From: Neoarius graeffei
Lineage: Eukaryota > Chordata > Actinopteri > Siluriformes > Ariidae
DNA: 64,000 bases
Assembly: GCF_027579695.1 (NCBI RefSeq)
Contig: NC_083578.1
Span: 558,001 to 622,000, forward strand
Reading direction: 5' to 3'
The notes beneath the pieces were generated by a model. The model saw only the letters and a list, made by a program, of their open reading frames with translations, was not told the DNA's origin and did no database searches. Below are positions 57,470-64,000 of the stretch, one piece after another. The translations under genes and the position numbers were made by a program. How positions within the stretch are numbered: the first letter of the stretch is position 1; each line of letters starts with the position of its first letter.

Positions 57470-57940
57470 TCTTGTAGCTCATTTTGTGCATGCTGAGATG
57501 CTTTTCTGCTCACCACGGTTGTAAAGAGTGATTATATGAGTTACTATATCCTTCCTGGCAGAAAAGCTCAAACCAATCTGTCCATTTCCCTCTGACCCTC
57601 TCTTACCAACAAGGCGTTTGTTTCCACCCACAGAACTGTCACTCACTCACTCAGTGTTTTTTGTTTTCTGCACCATTCTGTGTAAACTCTAGAGACTGTT
57701 GTGTGTGAAAACCCCAGGAAGGAGATCAGCAGCTTCTGAAATACTCAAACCAGTCCATCTGGATCAAACCAACACCCAGACCACAGTGAGAGAAAGAAAG
57801 TCACACTGTGAGATCACAATGTTTCCCATTCTGATGTTTGAACATTGTGAACATTAACTGAAGCTCCTGATTTGTATCTGTGGGATTTGATGCGTCGTGC
57901 TGCTGCTGTGTGATTGGCTGATTACAGAACTGCAGAGATT
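57470..57940 (+). repeat. Interspersed fish repeat, forward orientation
   Basis: Contains blocks TTTCTGCTCACCACGGTTGT, GAGACTGTTGTGTGTGAAAA, TTCTGAAATACTCAAACCAG and ATGTTTGAACATTGTGAACA. It is the forward counterpart of 34075-34500 and overlaps the local duplication copy at 57765-58187. Non-coding. Confidence 0.6.
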
Positions 57941-58112
57941 ATTTTAAAAAAACAAAACAAAAAAACACCACACAGCATTTTATAAACATGAATTTATCAT
58001 TGACTTTTTTTTTTAAACAGTTTGTACACACGAACATGTTCAAGGTAACGTCTCTCCGAAGGATTCCATGAGCTTCACTCCCACAGAAACACTGAACAAT
58101 CCTTAAACACAT

Positions 58113-58177
<65 letters not shown>

Positions 58178-58187
58178 TATCAACAGC
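57765..58187. repeat. Copy 2 of the local duplication; lipg-distal flank
   Basis: Homologous to 54685-55077, 3.1 kb away in the same orientation, with an (AC)n of different length (58133-58174). It lies 560 bp downstream of the lipase stop codon, so the duplication abuts or includes the lipase 3' flank. 58188-58746, between this and the last lipase exon, is probably 3' UTR and flank; I see no clear polyadenylation signal there. Confidence 0.72.
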
Positions 58188-58274
58188 GTTGATAAATAAA
58201 GTTTTACTGCAGTGCCTTATTCATAAATAAAAAAAAACAAATCTCATAAAAAACAAGACAGTACAATCACCATG

Positions 58275-58314
<40 letters not shown>

Positions 58315-58746
58315 CTGGTGAGAGTCACAGGCTATTTTAAATAAAGGTCACAAATAAATAGGCCTGTACAAATTAGTATCAAAAGAACACACCCACACGC
58401 GCACACCCACTCCCACTCCCAATTATGAAAAGAACCTCCCACAGAGAAAAAGTGCTCAGACTGAAGAGCGCGGTCGCGTCCCAATCCACATCCACTTCTG
58501 TGAAGAAACACTCACATGTGGATCCTGCGGACAGAGAAGAGAAGAGAAGAGTTCATCACTCACACTCCTGCTGTTCTCTTACAGGTTGTGTCCCAAATCA
58601 CCTCCTACTCTACACAGCAGAATCAGTTCATTGTTCATTTCTACAGAACACAGATTAGCCTTGTGCGCTAGCTGACATGCTAACTGCTGATTAGCACATT
58701 AGCATGCTTGCTAGCGGCTCGTTTCTCAGGTGAGTTATTCATGTAT

Positions 58747-58855
58747 TTACCGTTTCCTGGGTTTCACTTCCCAGCCGTCACGACATTTCACAAAGGTTAG
58801 AGAATTCCCCGGAGCGATGTCAATTTCCGACATGTCTTCAGCGCAGAACGTGAAC
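58747..58855 (-). CDS. lipg: lipg last coding exon and stop
   Basis: 109 bp including the TAA at 58747-58749: [20 protein letters not shown], then [15 protein letters not shown]. The C-terminal basic tail and paired cysteines fit LIPG. Acceptor TGTACAG. Confidence 0.93.
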
Positions 58856-59232
58856 CTGTACACACACACACACACACGAGGTTATCATCATTCCACCACC
58901 CCGTGTGGATAGGAGTGTAACAGTGCTTTATAAGCGTGTTATAAGGGCATGACGCACTTCCTCTGCGTTTCTCCACACTTGATGCGGATGCGGCGAACCT
59001 GCAGCACTTTGTGACTTGAGGAACTGGACCAGAAGGACTTGAAGTGTTTCCACACGGCTGAGAAGGACTCACTGGGACTCTCCCAGCTCAAACGGATCTT
59101 CAAAAGCTCTCCGATGTCCTCCTCCGTAAACACCAGGAACGTGTTGGTGAGGTTCAAACCCACACCATCAGCACTGTAACACACACACACACAATGGAAT
59201 TTAACACAACCTGTTTATCATTAGATAGCATT

Positions 59233-59289
<57 letters not shown>

Positions 59290-59785
59290 GACTCACATGT
59301 CGATGTAGATGTTGTTGGTGTTGTTGTGAGCTCCGTACAGTTTGATGTAAAAGGTGGGATCTGCATTGTTTGAGTGTTTCCTGTTAAAGATGTGCATCTT
59401 CATCTGATAGTGGTAACCTGTGAGGGGGAGGGGCAGAGTGAGAGGGGGCGGGGTTAAACACCAACTCTAAACACACACAGCTCTTGGTCAGGTGTTTGAT
59501 CCAGGTGTGTAAACTGCTGCAGCAGTGCAGGTGAGACTGACCAGCGAAGGGCGTGTCCGCGCGAGTCTTCAGGTACATCTTGCTGTTCCTCCTCTTGCGC
59601 ACGCTGCGAGCGTTGTAGCCCACAGTGTTACAGCGATTCTTCTTGCAGCTCAGACAGATTCCTTTATTAAAGCGCTCCGGCCCCGTGCATTGATACGCAA
59701 AACTCGTGTGTTCCCGATCCATCAGAGAGTCGACAAACAGATGCACCGCCCGCTCGTGCTCACACTTCATCATGCCCATAAAGCC

Positions 59786-59826
<41 letters not shown>

Positions 59827-61130
59827 CAATTAGGGCTCTGTTCCGATAGCAGTTAGTACCCTCACTACAAGATTTTAAAACTTCAGCACTTCATCCCGCT
59901 GTTCTGACCCGACTGTCAGCCATTTTGGCTCAGTCCCAAATTAGGATTGATTGATGGGTCGTGTTTTCGTGTCTGTGCTTTAAAACACTGTTAAAGTTCT
60001 GAGGGATTTGAGTTAGCCTGAATGCTAATGTTACACACTAATATTTGGGAAAGTCTGAGTCATGTGACCATATAGTGATGCTGTGTGGGCGTTTCTCACC
60101 CCCTGTGGTGGCGGAGGTCAGGACGTCCCCCAGGGCACAGCCAGGCTGCACCTCCCCCCCGTTAGGGTAGATGTCGATGTGTCCGATTGGCTGCTGAATG
60201 CCGATGCTCACGCCCAGAGCTTCACGTGTATACGTGTGCAGGACGTCCACGAACTTTGCGTCATCTGGAGAAAGGCGCTTGTTTGGCTCTGCCCCCTCGA
60301 ACATGGGACCGGCCGGGTCCAACCCTGCCAGATAGATATGCGCTGATTAGCTTTATCAGCATTAGCATGCTGTTCATACAGGTGTTAAAGGCCCCGTCAC
60401 ACTTATTCAGAATTAGCAGGAATCAAGCAAAACCAGCCGGAATGAAAATTTTTTCAAAATTCGTGCCACATTTGGGCGGGAATTTCAAACTGACCAACGT
60501 TCTTACAGCTTTGTAAGAATGCCGTTCAAATACTTAGAATGCGCTTCGAGCCCGCCTTCAATGATTCTTGCACATTGCGGGTGTATTAGCTTTCGAATGC
60601 AGTTCAAATGTAGTTGGAGCACAGTAGGAACACCTAGAATGCTGTTAGAATGCAGTAGGAATATTAAGAATGCACTTCGAATGCCGTACGAGTGCAGTTT
60701 GATTGCTGCCTGAATGCCACCCGAAGTCGGGTCGGAAGGTGCCTCGAATGTTGTGTGAACTCACTTCAAATGCAGTCAGAACGCTCCCGGAATAGCCGCC
60801 AAATAAGTTTTGAACGTCTAAGAATTGAAAGAGAATGCAGCTCGAATGCTTAGAATGTACTTTGAATATCCTGGAATATATGAAGAATTTTCATTCCAAT
60901 GGCACTCCGGCTCATTCCGCCTCTAGTGTACCCTGTTAAAATATTACACACTCCATGCACACTAAACTCCGCCCAAATGCACTCAGACACTAAACTCCGC
61001 CCACTGTGAGGATATTTTCCATACACCACACACTCGTATGACTGATCAGACCAGTCGCATCACACTGCTGCTCTAATTCTCATCCTCAGTGTGTAGTGTA
61101 CAGTGTCAAGTGTAATAAACATTTGAAGGG

Positions 61131-61200
<70 letters not shown>

Positions 61201-61805
61201 AAATACTGAGATGAAGGAAACTCTGCGTTTTCCCGTCCAGAGGGAGGTAACTCAAACTCTAGGTTAGTTGCCATGGTAACTGAAGCTGCTCACTGGCAGG
61301 TTTTCTTCAAACCCTCCTCCCCCCCAAAAAAATCTCCTCCTCCCTCCTGCTGAGCCCGAAGCAGCTGTTGGACGTGGGCAGGGTGTCTCCTCCCCCAGAA
61401 CCTGGGCGTTCTCCAGAAAACAGGTTAAACAAACTGAGCCCAACCCTGAACTTGAAATTTCACTTTCAGCTGCCGTCAAGTTCAATTTGTGCCCAGAGAA
61501 TTAAAATCAAATTGGATTTTACTGAATAATATTCCATCAGTTTTCACCTGTAATATTAAAATAAAGTGATTAAATGTGAAGTTAATAGATTACTGCTTTC
61601 AGACTCCCCCATGCCCCAGGGGTTTCCTCACTGGTTGCCATGGTGAATTGTAGTATAGAAACTCCATTGATTTTTTTTTTATATTCATCTCACACACACT
61701 GAACTCAGATCAGCTGTTTCTCATCTCAGGACTCAGCTGAGGCTCAGAGTCGGTTAAACTGCTTTCTGGAATACCCACGGGTTAAGAAGGAGAGGACACC
61801 TGCTC

Positions 61806-61864
<59 letters not shown>

Positions 61865-61990
61865 GTGTGTGTACATACCTGTTATTCGGCCGACTGTACC
61901 ATGAACGAATGCTCCAGCGTATCCTGCTACATGAGCTCCCAGACTGTAACCAATCAGATGCACGTTCTCCAGAGGCAGCTGCTGTTCATC
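58747..61990 (-). CDS. lipg: Endothelial-lipase-type gene, 3' six exons
   Basis: Secreted triglyceride/phospholipid lipase of the pancreatic-lipase family, acting on lipoproteins at the vessel wall. Six exons on the minus strand join in phase with GT/AG sites: 61990-61879, 60324-60100, 59784-59542, 59417-59297, 59173-58958, 58855-58747. Exon sizes 112, 243 and 121 match the recalled LPL-family pattern. Catalytic Ser lies in [13 protein letters not shown], Asp in GLDPAGP and His in CEHERAVH. A lid lies between GC and KC. Basic heparin-binding-like residues occur in VRKRRNSK, and the PLAT domain is encoded by the last three exons. [13 protein letters not shown] and the CRDGW ending favour LIPG over LPL. 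N-terminal exons are not in the window. Confidence 0.93.
58958..59173 (-). CDS. lipg: lipg exon, PLAT domain
   Basis: 216 bp: [20 protein letters not shown] with a possible N-glycosylation site (NLT), [20 protein letters not shown] and [14 protein letters not shown]. Acceptor TGTTACAG. The donor is taken as GTGCGT at 58952-58957, which keeps the phase into the last exon. Confidence 0.92.
59297..59417 (-). CDS. lipg: lipg exon, start of PLAT domain
   Basis: 121 bp encoding [29 protein letters not shown] and ending NIYID. Acceptor CTCACAG, donor GTGAGT. 59229-59284, just past the donor, is a long TG tract. Confidence 0.94.
59542..59784 (-). CDS. lipg: lipg exon with catalytic His
   Basis: 243 bp: [20 protein letters not shown] (catalytic His in CEHER; second lid Cys), then [21 protein letters not shown] with the conserved cysteines, and a basic VRKRRNSK heparin-binding-like segment. 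Acceptor GTATAG; donor GTCAGT. A (CA)n tract lies right beside the acceptor. Confidence 0.95.
60100..60324 (-). CDS. lipg: lipg exon with catalytic Asp and lid
   Basis: 225 bp beginning with the [10 protein letters not shown] motif (catalytic Asp) and containing [33 protein letters not shown] and the first half of the lid, [14 protein letters not shown]. Acceptor CTGGCAG, donor GTGAGA. Phase 1 at both ends. Confidence 0.95.
60395..60925. repeat. Degenerate GAATGC minisatellite in lipg intron
   Basis: Within one intron, GAATGC or close variants occur about 20 times, often as GAATGCNNTTCGAATGC with 10-11 base spacing. The two edges carry inverted GGAATGAAAATTTT and AAAATTTTCATTCC-like blocks, so this may be a foldback or MITE-like element with an internally amplified motif. 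No coding potential. Confidence 0.65.
61879..61990 (-). CDS. lipg: lipg exon with nucleophile serine
   Basis: 112 bp (37 codons plus 1 base), from [20 protein letters not shown] to VGRITG. Acceptor ACATACAG and donor GTATGTAC. Long TG/CA tracts lie on both sides: 61809-61870 after the donor and 61999-62050 before the acceptor, where a pyrimidine tract would normally be. Corresponds to LPL exon 4. Confidence 0.95.
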
Positions 61991-61998
61991 CTGTATGT

Positions 61999-62050
<52 letters not shown>

Positions 62051-62539
62051 TAACAGACTGCTTTATCTTTATGAACACCAGAGTGTTAAAGTGCAGTAAA
62101 AGTGAGTGCACTCTAAACAGCACAGTTTATATTCACACCAACACTTGCTACTGTAACCATCAGTGGTGGAACAACTGCACATAAGGCCCCGGGGCCAAAC
62201 ACCAATCAGGGCCCCCCCACATGGCGAAATTGCAAACAAACAATTTAGAAGGCTTGCGGCATATAGGCCTACTCAGGCTATATCTAACAAAAAGCAGTTT
62301 AAGAACGTAGCCTTTGGACCTAGCCATGGAGAAATTGCAAACAAACAAAGCCTGTGGCATATAGTCAGGCTATATTAGAACAGAACTTAGTTATTTTTTT
62401 ATTATTATTATTATTTCATTTTTTATAGGCCTACCTAGCCTGTATTTTACATTCATTTTTATTATGTTCCAAATAGACACTAAATAACAACAAAATCCAG
62501 CAATCATGAATGATACACCCTCATTGTGTAAGCACGTCT

Positions 62540-63450
62540 TCAACTACAAAGCCGACACGCAAACCTGCGTTCGTCATTAAAAAGCCATTCGGCGACTATC
62601 TGAGTGATGTTAAGCGCTCTTGCTCGCTCATTCTCAATTGATAAAATGGCCAATCCACAGAGTCTCTCTTGACCCACTGCACTCCTGAGATAATTTTTTA
62701 TCAATTTTAATTTGGAGAAAGAGCGCTCTGCTGTCGCAACTGAGACGGGGAGAGTGAGAAAAGCAAGAAGGCCGTGCACACCTCACTAAATGTAGAAGTT
62801 ACTGCTGGATGATCTACTACCAGCAACCTGGCCAGGCTAAGCACAGATGTGTGTCTCGCTATCTGCTCCTTGAAACAAGCCCTAAGTGACACTAGTTGAC
62901 CAGGAAAGCTGGAGTCAATATCCCGACTATAGTGATCACACAGTCGACGGGCCACTTCGTATAGCTCCTCGTCCTTGGCATGCTGGAGCGTATTTGGATG
63001 AACAGCCTCAAACAAATGAGCAGTCCGATTTAAACTGACAAACCTTTGTGACAGCTGCTGAATGATTACATCAAGACATGCATAGAACACATTTCACCCA
63101 AAAATAACGTTCTGCATCGGAAAGCCAACTGTCTTCGCTAAGGTGATCAAAGTGGCGCTTCACTTTTTCAACCTGGTGGCTACAAATTGCGTTTGACTGC
63201 CCCATTTCACAGCCAATGCCAGAGTGGAAGCCTCTGCCTCATCAAACTGCTCCCTGTACTCCTGTAGGGTTCGTACAGCATTCTGCAATAATGCAGACGC
63301 TTTGAGGAGATCAGTGGTCTTCTCCTGCAGTAACTTTGAGATGGCATTAGTGCACTCCAAATCTTTGTCTGAAGGCTGATTAAAAATATGAACTGAAATT
63401 TAGTAATGGCCTTTAAGTGCACCTGCCTCATCTCGTTCATTCGTTTTCTC
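62540..63450 (-). pseudogene. hAT-type transposase relic
   Basis: Minus-strand pieces in several frames. 63160-63360 has a helical segment (KLLQEKTTDLLKASALLQNA). 62707-63090 has LNRTAHLFEAVHPNT and YEVARRLCDHYSRDIDSS. 62540-62779 has the C-terminal dimerisation motif (TLPVSVATAERSFSKLKLIKNYLRS). This resembles ZMYM/hAT-type proteins. It lies upstream of the visible lipg exons, probably in an intron of that gene. Confidence 0.78.
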
Positions 63451-63479
63451 GCTTGTAAGTGAGAGCTTTAATGACGTCT

Positions 63480-64000
63480 CCATATCTGTACTTTAACGCA
63501 ACAAGTGCATCGTAGTGGGAGGACTAGCGGGTTGGGCAGAGGTGTTTCAAGGTTATGCCCCTGCTCTCTGGGCTCAATAAGTCGCCAAGTAATGCCCATC
63601 TCTTAAAAGGATAGTTCGGGATTTTTGACATGAATCTGTGTGGCATCCCCATCGATAGTGTCGTGCAAACACACTGCCTTACCCCTGACAGCATCCTGTG
63701 AGTCCAGTTCTTGTCCAGTTTTGGTCCAGACGAAAGTAGTCCGGTAAGTTTGTTGGGGTCACGAAAGTAAAACGTTTTTCGTCTCAAAACAGTATGTGTT
63801 CAAAAGAGTGATATATTTGCATCACAAAACCGTTGCCAAATAAAAAGTCAGACCTCGAAATCACTTGGCACTATTTTCTCTCCCTCGGTATCACTGCGCG
63901 CTGCCGCCAGGTGACAGCCACGGCTGTTTCATTCATTGTTTACTAGTGATGGGAATTTCGGCTCTTTTGGCTCTTCTTACTATAAGGAGCCGGCTCTTTC
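63480..64000. other. Repeat ends, no gene
   Basis: About 63606-63800 resembles a widespread fish repeat end (AAAGGATAGTTCGGGATTTTTGAC). 63943-64000 begins another element with TAGTGATGGGAA and GGCTCTTTTGGCTCTT, of the kind seen at hAT termini; it continues beyond the window. No exon of the lipase was found here. Confidence 0.55.

Noticed and set aside
58797-59366. Minus-strand ORFs reading through lipase exons into CA tracts
   Set aside because: They cross splice sites. The phase-matched exon model explains the conserved parts.
61810-62184. Plus-strand ORFs over the lipase Ser exon
   Set aside because: They are repeat-driven shadows. The minus-strand exon carries the conserved GYSLG motif and splice sites.

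Overview
The window looks like a teleost fish chromosome segment, probably an ostariophysan such as a catfish. That guess rests on dense CA/TG microsatellites, fish-type tRNA-derived SINEs, Rex/L2/RTE/R4/Tx1/L1-type LINEs, Tc1-like transposons and Ty3/gypsy elements, together with one clear vertebrate gene. The species cannot be fixed from the sequence. I see no rRNA, genuine tRNA or CRISPR, and nothing prokaryotic.

Positions 1-4400 hold repeat fragments, a TIR element (917-2771) carrying a full SINE, and a nearly intact Tc1-like element (2778-4397). Positions about 4400-33975 are one nested stack of transposons. The host is an antisense CR1/L2-like LINE (LINE D), split into four pieces that still join in reading order. 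It was invaded by: an antisense L2-like LINE (C); a SINE; a sense L2-like LINE (F); and a DNA transposon with 11-bp TIRs that carries an RTE LINE. LINE C holds a sushi-type Ty3/gypsy element (E1, itself carrying a retroposon) and a Rex1-like LINE (A). LINE A holds LINE B, and LINE B holds two Gmr1-like Ty3/gypsy elements: E2 (plus strand, 1 LTR mismatch in 311) and E3 (minus strand, 11 in 302). Exact target-site duplications support most of these layers.

Positions 34000-36460 are microsatellite-rich. Positions 36465-45397 are a full-length L1-type LINE with a 13-bp TSD. It carries a SINE fragment, an L2 3' end, and a Tc1-like element that has a SINE in its transposase. Positions 45411-58700 hold an R4/Dong/Rex6-like LINE, a truncated Tc1 abutting a Tx1-like LINE, further retroposon ends, long CA/TG tracts and a local duplication.

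The only host gene I can support is on the minus strand at 58747-61990: six consecutive 3' exons of an endothelial-lipase (LIPG)-type gene, with matched splice phases and a complete catalytic triad. Its upstream exons lie beyond the right edge or were not found. The adjoining intron and flank (62160-64000) contain a decayed hAT-type transposase and other repeat ends.
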